Positions 52,809 through 62,946 of a stretch of 64,000 nt of DNA are shown one piece after another. The DNA lies in assembly GCF_050176255.1 (NCBI RefSeq), contig NZ_JBFXIE010000005.1. One strand, given 5' to 3'. Under the pieces are notes generated by a model. That model searched no databases, was not told the DNA's origin, and saw only the letters and a list, made by a program, of their open reading frames with translations. The DNA comes from JBFXIE01 sp050176255. Lineage in GTDB: Bacteria; Pseudomonadota; Gammaproteobacteria; Burkholderiales; Burkholderiaceae_C. The position numbers were made by a program, and so were the translations under genes. How positions within the stretch are numbered: the stretch's first letter is position 1; each line of letters begins with the position of its first letter.

Positions 52809-53762
52809 ATGTCGAAATCTTTCGCTTTCGTGTTCCCCGGTCAGGGCTCCCAGTCGGTGGGTATGCTCGACGCCTGGGGTGACCATCCCGTGGTGGCGCA
52901 GACACTGCGCGAGGCCTCTGACGCACTGGGTGAGGACGTGGCAGCACTCATCCACGCTGGCCCCAAAGAGGCATTGGCACTCACCACCAACACCCAGCCC
53001 GTGATGCTGGTGGCTGGCGTTGCTGCCTGGCGCGTGTGGTGCGAGCAGGGTGGCGCGCAGCCCGTCGCGCTGGCCGGGCATTCGCTGGGTGAATACTCTG
53101 CGCTGGTGGCAGCCGGTGTCCTGACTCTGGCCCAGGCAGCCCCGCTGGTGCGCCTGCGCGCCGCGGCCATGCAGGAGGCCGTGTCGATCGGCGCTGGCGC
53201 CATGGCCGCCATCCTGGGCCTGGATGCTGACAAGGTGGTGGCGGGTTGTGCCGAGGCGACGGCCAGCTTTGGCGCTGGCTCGTCCGAGGTGGTCGAGGCG
53301 GCCAACTTCAATGATCCTGCGCAGACCGTCATTGCCGGCACCAGGGCCGGTGTGGACAAGGCCTGCGAATTGCTCAAGGCGGCCGGTGCCAAGCGCGCCC
53401 TGCCTTTGCCTGTGTCGGCGCCGTTTCACTCCAGTCTGATGAAACCCGCTGCAGAGAAGCTGCGCGCCGCGCTCGCTGTGCTGGAACTGGGTGCGCCACG
53501 CATCCCCGTAGTCAATAACGTGGATGTGGCGGTGCAGCAGGATGCCGACGCCATTCGCGACGCTCTGTACCGCCAGGCCTTTGGGCCCGTGCGCTGGGTG
53601 GAGTGTGTGCAGGCCCTCCAGGCCCGCGGCGTGACGCATGTGATCGAATGCGGCCCTGGCAAAGTGCTGGCCGGCATGACCAAACGCATCGACCCTCAAC
53701 TGGTGGGGGCTTCAATCTATGACCCGGCCACGCTGGCCGAAACTAAGGAGCTGCTGGCATGA
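52809..53762 (+). CDS. fabD: malonyl-CoA:ACP transacylase
   Basis: A 317-residue enzyme that loads malonate onto acyl carrier protein. It opens SKSFAFVFPGQGSQSVGM, with the nucleophile Ser in ALAGHSLGEYSALVAAG and the His in LPVSAPFHSSLM. Length is typical. It overlaps fabG by four bases (ATGA), so these two are translationally coupled. Confidence 0.96.
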   Translation: MSKSFAFVFPGQGSQSVGMLDAWGDHPVVAQTLREASDALGEDVAALIHAGPKEALALTTNTQPVMLVAGVAAWRVWCEQGGAQPVALAGHSLGEYSALVAAGVLTLAQAAPLVRLRAAAMQEAVSIGAGAMAAILGLDADKVVAGCAEATASFGAGSSEVVEAANFNDPAQTVIAGTRAGVDKACELLKAAGAKRALPLPVSAPFHSSLMKPAAEKLRAALAVLELGAPRIPVVNNVDVAVQQDADAIRDALYRQAFGPVRWVECVQALQARGVTHVIECGPGKVLAGMTKRIDPQLVGASIYDPATLAETKELLA

Positions 53763-54499
53763 GCGAGTCTGCACAATCCCGCATTGCACTGGTGACCGGC
53801 GCCACGCGCGGCATTGGCGCTGCCATTGCTGCTGAATTGGCTGCGCGTGGCCTGCAGGTGATCGGCACTGCGACCACTGACGAAGGTGCCGAGCGCATCA
53901 CCCAGGCGCTTGCGGAGCACGGCGGCAAGGGCGTGAAGCTGAATGTGACTGACGGCGCCGCTGTGGACGCACTGGTGGATGCCATCGTCCGGGAGCATGG
54001 CGGTCTGCATGTACTGGTCAACAACGCCGGCATCACCCGCGATACGCTGGCGATGCGCATGAAGGACGACGACTGGGATGCCGTGCTGGACACCAATCTC
54101 AAGGCCGTATTCCGCGTCAGCCGTGCGGTCATCCGGCCCATGATGAAGCAGCGCTTTGGGCGCATCATCAGCATCACCAGTGTGGTGGGTGCATCGGGCA
54201 ACCCTGGTCAGGCCAACTACGCAGCGGCCAAGGCTGGCGTGGCCGGCATGACCCGCGCACTGGCGCGCGAGCTGGGTAGCCGCGGCATCACGGTGAATTG
54301 TGTGGCGCCCGGGTTCATTGCCACAGACATGACCGCCGATTTGCCGGAAGAGCAGAAAAAAGCGCTCAAATCCCAGATCGCCATGGGTGATCTTGGGCAG
54401 CCCAGTGACATCGCCCATGCTGTGGCTTACCTTGCGTCTGTCGGCGCGGGATATGTGACGGGGCAGGAGTTGCATGTCAATGGCGGCATGTACATGTAA
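53759..54499 (+). CDS. fabG: 3-oxoacyl-ACP reductase
   Basis: A 246-residue short-chain dehydrogenase using NADPH. The dinucleotide motif is VTGATRGIGAAIA, then NNAGITRDTLAMRM. The catalytic Ser, Tyr and Lys lie in ISITSVVGASGNPGQANYAA and AKAGVAG. The C-terminal YVTGQELHVNGGMYM is typical. It lies between fabD (4-bp overlap) and acpP (104 bp gap). Confidence 0.96.
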   Translation: MSESAQSRIALVTGATRGIGAAIAAELAARGLQVIGTATTDEGAERITQALAEHGGKGVKLNVTDGAAVDALVDAIVREHGGLHVLVNNAGITRDTLAMRMKDDDWDAVLDTNLKAVFRVSRAVIRPMMKQRFGRIISITSVVGASGNPGQANYAAAKAGVAGMTRALARELGSRGITVNCVAPGFIATDMTADLPEEQKKALKSQIAMGDLGQPSDIAHAVAYLASVGAGYVTGQELHVNGGMYM

Positions 54500-54603
54500 T
54501 TGAAGTCAGTTAACGCCGGATCGTCCGTGCGGCGGGCTGCGACAGGGGCATACCCCGAAGCGGCTAGAATCGCGGATTCATTCACAACCCCCTGAGGGAA
54601 ACC

Positions 54604-54843
54604 ATGAGCGATATCGAAGCACGTGTCAAAAAAATCATTGCCGAACAACTCGGCGTGGAAGAGTCTCAAGTCACCAATGAAAAGGCCTTCGTGGCCGACC
54701 TGGGCGCAGACTCGCTGGACACGGTGGAACTGGTGATGGCGCTGGAAGACGAGTTCGGCATCGAGATCCCTGACGAAGACGCAGAGAAGATCACGACGGT
54801 GCAAAACGCCATCGACTACGCCAACACCCACCAAAAGGCCTAA
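54604..54843 (+). CDS. acpP: acyl carrier protein
   Basis: A 79-residue acidic four-helix protein that carries growing acyl chains. The 4'-phosphopantetheine attachment Ser is in VADLGADSLDTVELVMALED. A TAGAAT hexamer at 54565-54570 may be the -10 of a dedicated promoter, fitting the need for far more ACP than the synthesis enzymes. GAGGG precedes the ATG. Confidence 0.97.
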   Translation: MSDIEARVKKIIAEQLGVEESQVTNEKAFVADLGADSLDTVELVMALEDEFGIEIPDEDAEKITTVQNAIDYANTHQKA

Positions 54844-54850
54844 GTCAAGT

Positions 54851-54866
54851 CGCCCCGCGAGGGGCG
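54851..54866 (+). terminator. hairpin between acpP and fabF
   Basis: CGCCCC (54851-54856), GCGA tetraloop, GGGGCG (54861-54866), eight bases after the acpP stop. No T-run follows. It may stabilise the acpP mRNA end or partly terminate, giving more acpP than fabF transcript. Confidence 0.45.
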
Positions 54867-54898
54867 CGCATCCGAGATCAGCAAAAGGTTAAAAACGC

Positions 54899-56143
54899 AT
54901 GAGCCGTCGTCGCGTTGTCGTGACCGGCCTGGGTTGCATTTCTCCCGTAGGTAATACGGTGGCAGATGCCTGGGCCAATATCCTCGCCGGCAAGTCCGGT
55001 ATCGACCTCATCACCAAGTTCGATGCTTCGAACTTTGCCTGCAAGATTGCGGGCGAGGTCAAGGGTTTTGACCTGGAGGCCTACATCAGCGCCAAGGATG
55101 CGCGAACCATGGACAGCTTCATCCACTACGGCGTTGCCGCAGCCCAGCAGGCTGTGCACGACGCGGGTCTGCCCACGGGCGAGGCTCTGGACGAGGAACT
55201 GGCCACGCGCATCGGCGTCATCATTGGCTCCGGCATTGGTGGCCTACCGCTGATCGAGAACACACATGCCGAGCTCGTCGGACGCGGCCCGCGCCGCATC
55301 ACCCCGTTTTTTGTGCCTGCATCCATCATCAACATGGTGGCGGGGCAGGTGTCCATGCGGTTTGGATTCAAAGGGCCCAATCTCTCTGTCGTGACGGCCT
55401 GTACCACGGGTCTGCACTGCATCGGCGAGGCCGCCCGCAAGATCGAATACGGTGATGCAGACGTGGTGGTGGCGGGTGGAACCGAATCCACCGTGTCGCC
55501 ACTGGGTGTGGGTGGCTTTGCCGCAATGCGCGCCTTGTCCACCCGCAATGATGATCCCAAGACGGCATCACGCCCCTGGGACAAGGATCGAGACGGTTTC
55601 GTGCTGGGTGAAGGCGCGGGCGTTCTGGTGCTTGAGGAGTACGAGCATGCCAAGGCCCGCGGCGCGCGCATCTACGCCGAGATCACTGGCTACGGCTTGA
55701 GTGCCGATGCGGGTCACATGACGGCGCCCAGCATGGACGGTCCTCGTCGCGCCATGCTGGCGGCTTTGCGCAACGCCGGCTTGAATGCAGATCAGGTGGA
55801 CTACCTCAGCGCACACGGCACCTCGACACCGCTGGGCGATCTGAACGAAACCAATGCCATCAAGGCAGCGCTGGGCGACCATGCCAAAAAGATGGTGGTG
55901 AACTCCACCAAGTCCATGACGGGGCACCTGCTGGGCGGCGCCGGTGGCATCGAGAGCGTGTTCACTGTGCTGGCGCTGCATCATCAGAAGGTGCCGCCCA
56001 CCATCAATATCTTCGAGCAAGACCCGGAGTGCGATCTGGATTACTGCGCCAACACGGCGCGTGACATGAAGATCGACGTTGCGCTGAAGAACAACTTCGG
56101 TTTTGGTGGAACCAACGGTACGCTGGTTTTCCGGCGCGTGTGA
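54899..56143 (+). CDS. fabF: 3-oxoacyl-ACP synthase II
   Basis: A 414-residue elongation condensing enzyme. It opens SRRRVVVTGLGCISPVGNTV. The catalytic Cys is in LSVVTACTTGLHCIGEA and the two His are in LSAHGTSTPLGD and KSMTGHLLGGAGG, with the FGFGGTNGTLVF C-terminus. It ends the fab cluster. The next gene is an unrelated membrane protein in the sigma-E operon. Confidence 0.96.
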   Translation: MSRRRVVVTGLGCISPVGNTVADAWANILAGKSGIDLITKFDASNFACKIAGEVKGFDLEAYISAKDARTMDSFIHYGVAAAQQAVHDAGLPTGEALDEELATRIGVIIGSGIGGLPLIENTHAELVGRGPRRITPFFVPASIINMVAGQVSMRFGFKGPNLSVVTACTTGLHCIGEAARKIEYGDADVVVAGGTESTVSPLGVGGFAAMRALSTRNDDPKTASRPWDKDRDGFVLGEGAGVLVLEEYEHAKARGARIYAEITGYGLSADAGHMTAPSMDGPRRAMLAALRNAGLNADQVDYLSAHGTSTPLGDLNETNAIKAALGDHAKKMVVNSTKSMTGHLLGGAGGIESVFTVLALHHQKVPPTINIFEQDPECDLDYCANTARDMKIDVALKNNFGFGGTNGTLVFRRV

Positions 56144-56233
56144 CTGGTTGGGGCGCTACGGCCCTGTCGCCCAGGGGTGTGATGGGCCCTTTCTTCGCCT
56201 CGCCGCATTGAACGTAACCCACGAATCGCTGCG

Positions 56234-56779
56234 ATGCGCACCCCTTCCCATGCGCCTGCTGTGCGCTACCCATACGGTCGTTCAATGGTAGTGGGCCGCA
56301 CGCTGGCGGTGCTGTTGGTCGCAGGATTGGCTTGCACGATGGCTTGGCTGGTTTTCAGTGCCAGCACGTCAGCTGTCTTCAAGGCGCCGGTAGGACTGGG
56401 ACTGTGGCTCATGTGCGCTGCGGTAGCTGGTCATTGGTGGCGCCGATTTCCGGCCGGCCTAGTGGCTTGGGATGGCGGGCAGTGGTCGCTGGTGAGCGGC
56501 CTGTCTGATGAAAGCCGGCCCCTGTCGCAGGTTCCCTGTGTGCATCTGGATCTGCAGGATTGGATGCTGCTGTCCGCCAGGCCTGTGCAGGGCCGGTTAG
56601 AGTGGCTGTGGCTGGAGCGGCGCAGCGATGACTCACAATGGCAAGCGCTGCGGCGCGCCGTTTTTTCACGGGCCCGCCCCGGCTCCAATACCCGCGCGGC
56701 CATGCCGGAGCCTGCTGGCGCGGACACAATGCACGCAATGCCATCCCGCCGGGATGGCCAAGCACACAACAGAACATGA
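56234..56779 (+). CDS. hypothetical membrane protein preceding rpoE
   Basis: A 181-residue protein I cannot assign to a named family. It has two hydrophobic segments (about 21-45 and 50-66, VGLGLWLMCAAVAGHWW), then a soluble part with WRRFPAGLVAWDGGQWSLVS. It may belong to a two-helix YgfX/CptA-like group, but that is a weak impression. Its stop overlaps the rpoE ATG by four bases, so it is probably co-translated with rpoE. A shorter start at 56285 is possible. Confidence 0.65.
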   Translation: MRTPSHAPAVRYPYGRSMVVGRTLAVLLVAGLACTMAWLVFSASTSAVFKAPVGLGLWLMCAAVAGHWWRRFPAGLVAWDGGQWSLVSGLSDESRPLSQVPCVHLDLQDWMLLSARPVQGRLEWLWLERRSDDSQWQALRRAVFSRARPGSNTRAAMPEPAGADTMHAMPSRRDGQAHNRT

Positions 56780-57411
56780 CAGCATCCCCGCCAGTGCCAC
56801 AAGATCACGCCGACGGCGATCTGCGGCTGGTCGAACGCACGCTTGCCGGTGACCAGAGGGCCTACGAGCTGCTGGTCATCAAATATCAGCGCCGCATTGA
56901 GCGGCTGGTAGGGCGCATGGTGCGCGACGTGGACCTGATTCCCGACATCACTCAGGAAACCTTTTTGCGCGCCTACCGGGCGCTGCACCAGTTTCGGGGC
57001 GATGCGCAGTTCTACACCTGGCTGTACCGCATTGCCGTGAACACCGCCAAGAAGGCCCTGGTGGACATGAAGCGCAACCCCGTGATCACGGAGAGCGCCC
57101 TGCGCACCGCTGCTGGCGACGACGATGAAACTTCGCCGCTCGATCGCGAACTAACCAACGATGAAACGCCCGAGACCGTGCTGGCTGCGCAAGAAATTGC
57201 CGCTGCGGTCAATGCAGCCATGGAGGCATTGCCCGAGGACTTGCGCCAGGCAGTCACGTTGCGGGAAATCGAAGGCTTGAGCTACGAGGAGATCGCCACG
57301 GTGATGTCCTGCCCCATCGGAACAGTGCGGTCGCGCATCTTTCGTGCCCGCGAGGCAATATCGGCAAAGGTCAAGCCGCTGCTGGATAGGCAGTCGGGTA
57401 AACGGTGGTAA
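56776..57411 (+). CDS. rpoE: RNA polymerase sigma-E (ECF) factor
   Basis: A 211-residue extracytoplasmic-function sigma factor of the envelope stress response. Region 2 contains YQRRIERLVGRMVRD and ITQETFLRAYRALHQFRGDA, and region 4 contains LREIEGLSYEEIATVMSCPI with GTVRSRIFRAREAI. The start at 56776 overlaps the preceding gene. The order rpoE-rseA-rseB-degP is the classic stress regulon core. I did not find an obvious GAACTT-type autoregulatory promoter upstream. Confidence 0.95.
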   Translation: MTASPPVPQDHADGDLRLVERTLAGDQRAYELLVIKYQRRIERLVGRMVRDVDLIPDITQETFLRAYRALHQFRGDAQFYTWLYRIAVNTAKKALVDMKRNPVITESALRTAAGDDDETSPLDRELTNDETPETVLAAQEIAAAVNAAMEALPEDLRQAVTLREIEGLSYEEIATVMSCPIGTVRSRIFRAREAISAKVKPLLDRQSGKRW

Positions 57412-57435
57412 CTGGATGGTCTGGGAACGTGTGCT

Positions 57436-58092
57436 ATGGCAAAAGACACCATGAATGACGATGTGATGATGCGTGAGCACCTGTCGGCTTTGGTCGATGG
57501 AGAGTTGCGGGGCGAAGAGTTCGCGGCTGTCATGGCCTATGCCGGCACGCAGCAGGCGCAGGAGGACTGGCGCGTCTATCACCTGATTGGCGACGCCCTG
57601 CGCAGTGCCCCTGTGGCGCGTGGAGCCGATATGGCGCTGCTGGGCCGGTTGCGCGAGCAGTTGGCGCTGGAGTCCGGGCACCCGGGCCTGACGACCGCGC
57701 CGGTGCTCGCGCCGGTGGCGCCGGGCGTGTCCGAACCGCGGCACCAATCCCGGGACACTGCCGCCAATGAGGCCGTGTTCCGCTGGAAGCTGGTGGCGGG
57801 GTTGGCCTCCCTGGCGGCCGTGGTCGCGCTGAGCTGGAACGTGCTTGCCGGCCTGGGTGCCACAGCCGTGCCCCAGCAGGGTGCCCAGCTGGCCGCAGCG
57901 CAACCTTCTTCGGCGCCACCGGCGTCGGCGCTGATGGCCACGGCTGGCGGCACGGACGGCCAGCAGGTCATGCTGCGCGATCCGCGCCTGGATGAATTGC
58001 TGGCCGCGCACAAGCAGTTTGGCAGCATCTCCGCACTGCAGATGCCTGCGGGTTTTTTGCGCAATGCGACTTTCGAGGCGCCTGCGCGTTGA
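57436..58092 (+). CDS. rseA: anti-sigma-E factor RseA (MucA-like)
   Basis: A 218-residue single-pass membrane protein. The cytoplasmic anti-sigma domain (about 1-85) holds MMREHLSALVDGELRGEEFA, the typical RseA/MucA N-terminus. A membrane helix (about 115-135, WKLVAGLASLAAVVALSWNV) leads to a periplasmic tail that RseB would bind. The C-terminus ends RLDELLAAHKQFGSISALQ, a conserved motif near the tail. It follows rpoE by 24 bp. Confidence 0.93.
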   Translation: MAKDTMNDDVMMREHLSALVDGELRGEEFAAVMAYAGTQQAQEDWRVYHLIGDALRSAPVARGADMALLGRLREQLALESGHPGLTTAPVLAPVAPGVSEPRHQSRDTAANEAVFRWKLVAGLASLAAVVALSWNVLAGLGATAVPQQGAQLAAAQPSSAPPASALMATAGGTDGQQVMLRDPRLDELLAAHKQFGSISALQMPAGFLRNATFEAPAR

Positions 58093-58135
58093 AGGACATG
58101 CCAGTGGTGCAACCTCGCTCATGGAATGTGTGGGC

Positions 58136-59212
58136 ATGAAGCGAGTGCAGGGTCGTCACGTTCGCAAGACTAGCGCTGCCCGGCGCTGGCTGATGGCCTG
58201 TGTGGCCGCGCTGCTGGCCGGCGTGGCCGCCGCAGCCTCCGCCGCCTGTGCGCAGACTCAGCCTGCACCAACCGGGCAGCTTGCGTCCCTGCGCGAAACG
58301 CTGGATGCCGGGGGCTGGATTGCCCGCATGCACCAAGCGTCCATGCGCCATGACTACAGCGGTACTTTCGTCGTGCTCTCGGCCAACGGCACGCTGACCA
58401 GTGCCCGCATCTGGCATGTCTGTGAGGGCCAGCGCCAGATCGAACGGGTGGAGGCGCTGAGCGGTAAGCCGCGGGTGATTTTTCGGCGCGACAGCGAGAT
58501 GCGCACCTTCTTGCCGCAAGAGCGCGTGGTGCTCAGCGAGTTGCGCGATGCGCCGGTCACCTTTCCGCGCGTGCCCCAGGCCAGTGATGTGCAGCCGTCG
58601 CAGCACTACACGGTGCAGGTGATGGGCAATGACCGCGTGGCGGGGCGGGATACCGACATTCTGGCCTTCATCCCGCGCGACGGCTGGCGGTTTGGCTATC
58701 GCATCTGGGTGGACAAGGCCTCGGGTCTGCTGGTCAAGATGCAGACCCTCGATGGCGAACGCGTGCTTGAACAGGCTGCGTTCTCGGAACTGGCCTTCGA
58801 GGTACCCGTGCTGCTGGAGCACATGGCGCGTCAGATGGATGCCATGGACGGCTACCGCCTGGTGAGCGTGCCCACGCAGCAGACCACGGCACGGGCCGAA
58901 GGCTGGCAGATCAGCGAGGCGGTGGGCGGATTTGTGACGCAAGGGTGCTTCAAAAAAAATAGCTACCAGCGCCAGTCAAACAAAGGTAGGCCGGTGCTGC
59001 AGTGTATTTTTTCTGACGGCATGGCCACGCTGTCGCTGTTCATGGAGCCCTACAACGCGCAGCAGCACCCGGCAACGGCACGCATGATCAGCGTCGGCGC
59101 CACGCAGGTGGCAGGTCAGAAGGTGCTGGGCGACACCTGGGTGACCGCAGTGGGTGAGGTGCCGCAGCGCACGCTGCGGCGTTTCATTGAAGGACTTGGG
59201 CGCCATCCCTGA
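58136..59212 (+). CDS. rseB: sigma-E regulatory protein RseB (MucB-like)
   Basis: A 358-residue periplasmic protein with an N-terminal signal peptide (to about residue 38). RseB binds RseA and lipoproteins or LPS, restraining sigma-E until envelope stress. The N-terminal domain includes YSGTFVVLSANGTLTSARIW and ERVEALSGKPRVIFRRD; the C-terminal domain has FSDGMATLSLFMEPYNAQQH. I chose ATG 58136; ATG 58121 adds five residues. A dispersed repeat copy encodes the insert CFKKNSYQRQSNKGRPV in the C-terminal domain, where relatives have a short loop. Confidence 0.92.
   Translation: MKRVQGRHVRKTSAARRWLMACVAALLAGVAAAASAACAQTQPAPTGQLASLRETLDAGGWIARMHQASMRHDYSGTFVVLSANGTLTSARIWHVCEGQRQIERVEALSGKPRVIFRRDSEMRTFLPQERVVLSELRDAPVTFPRVPQASDVQPSQHYTVQVMGNDRVAGRDTDILAFIPRDGWRFGYRIWVDKASGLLVKMQTLDGERVLEQAAFSELAFEVPVLLEHMARQMDAMDGYRLVSVPTQQTTARAEGWQISEAVGGFVTQGCFKKNSYQRQSNKGRPVLQCIFSDGMATLSLFMEPYNAQQHPATARMISVGATQVAGQKVLGDTWVTAVGEVPQRTLRRFIEGLGRHP
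58947..58992 (-). repeat. dispersed palindromic repeat, copy 14 (in frame inside rseB)
   Basis: GCTTCAAAAAAAATAGCTAC, CAGCGCCAGTCAAACAAAGG and TAGGCC match the reverse orientation with a shortened spacer. The copy makes a Lys/Asn/Gln-rich insertion of about 12 residues, unlike the local codon use (A-rich versus GC-rich). Confidence 0.8.
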
Positions 59213-59365
59213 CCTTCGGCCCAGACTGCTGGGGCGCTTCAGGGCGCTGGTGCCGCGGCTGTGGCGGAGGCGATCCGCGCCCACACAGGGAACCAATTGC
59301 GCGGTGTGTTTTCACATACGGCATTTCCCGCTGTTGCGGAACATTTTTGGATGGAAAGGTTGACG

Positions 59366-60847
59366 ATGTTGAGGATTGATTGGAAACAAGGACTGCAATC
59401 CTGCGCCGTGGCCGTGATGGTGGCGGTGTCTGGCGGTGCGGCTTTGCTGGTGGCCGTGTCGCCCGTGCATGCCCAGTCGGCGCCGGTTGTGCGCGGGCTG
59501 CCTGACTTCACTGAACTGGTGGAGCAGGTGGGGCCGTCGGTGGTGAACATACGCACCGTCGAGAAGGTGTCGGCGCGCCCGTCCGTCAACGGCATGGACG
59601 AGGACATGCTGGAGTTCTTCCGGCGCTTTGGCATACCCGTTCCCAACGTGCCGCGCCAGCAGGGGCCGCAGCGCCAGCAGCCCGAGGAGCTGCTGCCGCG
59701 CGGCGTGGGTTCGGGCTTTATCCTGAGCGCTGACGGTTATGTGATGACCAACGCCCACGTGGTTGACGGGGCCGACGAGGTGCTTGTCACCTTGACCGAC
59801 AAACGCGAATTCAAGGCCAAGATCGTCGGCGCCGACAAGCGCACCGATGTGGCCGTGGTGAAGATCGACGCCACCGGCCTGCCAGCGGTGCGCGTGGGCG
59901 ATGTGAACCGCCTCAAGGCCGGCGAGTGGGTCATGGCCATCGGCTCGCCGTTCGGGCTGGAGAACACGGTGACGGCCGGCATCGTCAGCGCCAAGCAGCG
60001 CGACACCGGCGACTACTTGCCCTTCATCCAGACCGATGTGGCCATCAACCCGGGCAACTCGGGCGGCCCGCTGATCAACATGCGCGGCGAGGTGGTGGGC
60101 ATCAACAGCCAGATTTATTCCCGCTCTGGCGGCTTCATGGGTATCTCTTTTGCCATTCCCATCGATGAGGCCATGCGCGTGAGCGAACAGCTGCGCACCA
60201 CCGGGCGCGTGACCCGCGGGCGCATTGGTGTGCAGATCGAATCCGTGTCCAAGGACGTGGCCGAATCCATCGGCCTGGGCAAGGCGCAGGGCGCGCTGGT
60301 GCGCGGCGTGGAGTCGGGCTCGCCCGCCGAGAAGGCGGGCGTCGAGGCTGGCGACATCATCATCCGCTACGACGGCAAGGCGGTGGAGAAGGTAGCCGAT
60401 CTTCCGCGCCTGGTGGGCAACACCAAGCCGGGCACCAAGACCAGCATCACGGTGTTCCGCCGTGGTGCGCAGCGAGACCTGGCGATCACCATTGCCGAGG
60501 TGGAGCCCGACGAAAAGGTGGCTGCCAAGGCCGGCGCCGATGCGCAGGGCAACGGCAAGCCGTCTGCTGCCGCGCAGCAGCTGGGACTGGTGGTGGCTGA
60601 ACTCGCGCCGGCGCAGGCCAGGGAGCTCAAGGTCAAGGGCGGCGTGCGTGTGGTTTCCGCCAGCGACGCTGCGGCGCGTGCCGGCCTGCGCGCGGATGAC
60701 GTGATCGTCGCGCTGGCCAATACCGAGATCCGCAACCTCAAGGACTTCGAGGCCACTCTGGCCAAGCTGGACAAGAGCAAGCCGATCCTGGTGCTGGTGC
60801 GGCGCGGTGAATGGGCGCACTACCTGCACATCCGCCCGAACCGCTGA
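59366..60847 (+). CDS. degP: periplasmic serine protease DegP/MucD (Do family)
   Basis: A 493-residue HtrA-type protease and chaperone. The signal peptide ends VSPVHAQ. The catalytic triad is His in VMTNAHVVDGADEV, Asp in DKRTDVAVVKID and Ser in NPGNSGGPLIN. Two PDZ domains follow (about 290-380 and 400-480). GGAAAGG at 59353-59359 favours the ATG at 59366 over one at 59351. It ends the sigma-E operon. Downstream is a hairpin-rich leader of about 250 bp before lepA. Confidence 0.94.
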   Translation: MLRIDWKQGLQSCAVAVMVAVSGGAALLVAVSPVHAQSAPVVRGLPDFTELVEQVGPSVVNIRTVEKVSARPSVNGMDEDMLEFFRRFGIPVPNVPRQQGPQRQQPEELLPRGVGSGFILSADGYVMTNAHVVDGADEVLVTLTDKREFKAKIVGADKRTDVAVVKIDATGLPAVRVGDVNRLKAGEWVMAIGSPFGLENTVTAGIVSAKQRDTGDYLPFIQTDVAINPGNSGGPLINMRGEVVGINSQIYSRSGGFMGISFAIPIDEAMRVSEQLRTTGRVTRGRIGVQIESVSKDVAESIGLGKAQGALVRGVESGSPAEKAGVEAGDIIIRYDGKAVEKVADLPRLVGNTKPGTKTSITVFRRGAQRDLAITIAEVEPDEKVAAKAGADAQGNGKPSAAAQQLGLVVAELAPAQARELKVKGGVRVVSASDAAARAGLRADDVIVALANTEIRNLKDFEATLAKLDKSKPILVLVRRGEWAHYLHIRPNR

Positions 60848-61094
60848 TGGCCAGGGGTGTTAGAACAAATTTATCTAACGGAGACCGCGCCCTATAAAAT
60901 GCGCGCCTTTGCGCAGTCCGCTTGAGGACTGCGGTGCTGACCGGCGCGCATAACCCGGCGAACCTTTTTGCCTACAATGAAGTCCCAACCATCGCAGTTG
61001 CCAAAGATTGTTGGTTCAGGGCGCGTCGCTTGTTTGACGCGCCCTTTTTTCTTGTCATGAGCCTCGCAGTTCAAACACTTGTCCTATTCCGTTG
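60848..61094 (+). ncRNA. structured region between degP and lepA: candidate small RNA or attenuator
   Basis: About 250 bp without a gene. TATAAA (60893-60898) may be a -10. CGCAGTCC (60912-60919) and GGACTGCG (60926-60933) form a perfect 8-bp hairpin. A second TACAAT -10-like hexamer is at 60973-60978. An intrinsic terminator follows at 61019-61050. Transcription from the second site and ending at the terminator would give an RNA of about 65 nt. I do not recognise it as 6S, tmRNA, RNase P or a riboswitch. It could be a lepA attenuator or an sRNA; this is inference from structure. Confidence 0.45.
61019..61050 (+). terminator. strong Rho-independent terminator before lepA
   Basis: GGGCGCGTC (61019-61027), eight-base loop, GACGCGCCC (61036-61044), then six T. 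The stem is perfect and GC-rich. It lies 45 bp before the lepA ATG and about 170 bp after degP, so lepA needs either readthrough or a promoter very close to its start. Confidence 0.92.
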
Positions 61095-62903
<1,809 letters not shown>

Positions 62904-62946
62904 CAGGACACAGACAGGACTGATAGGACGGATAGCAGTGCAAGTC

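Noticed and set aside
54585..54600. CAACCCCCTGAGGG before acpP resembling the start of the three-hairpin element
   Set aside because: Only about ten bases match, no palindromes follow, and the sequence is explained as the acpP ribosome-binding site.
61000..61050. A tRNA-like GGTTCA near the lepA leader
   Set aside because: No cloverleaf or acceptor stem can be drawn; the segment is better explained by the terminator hairpin.
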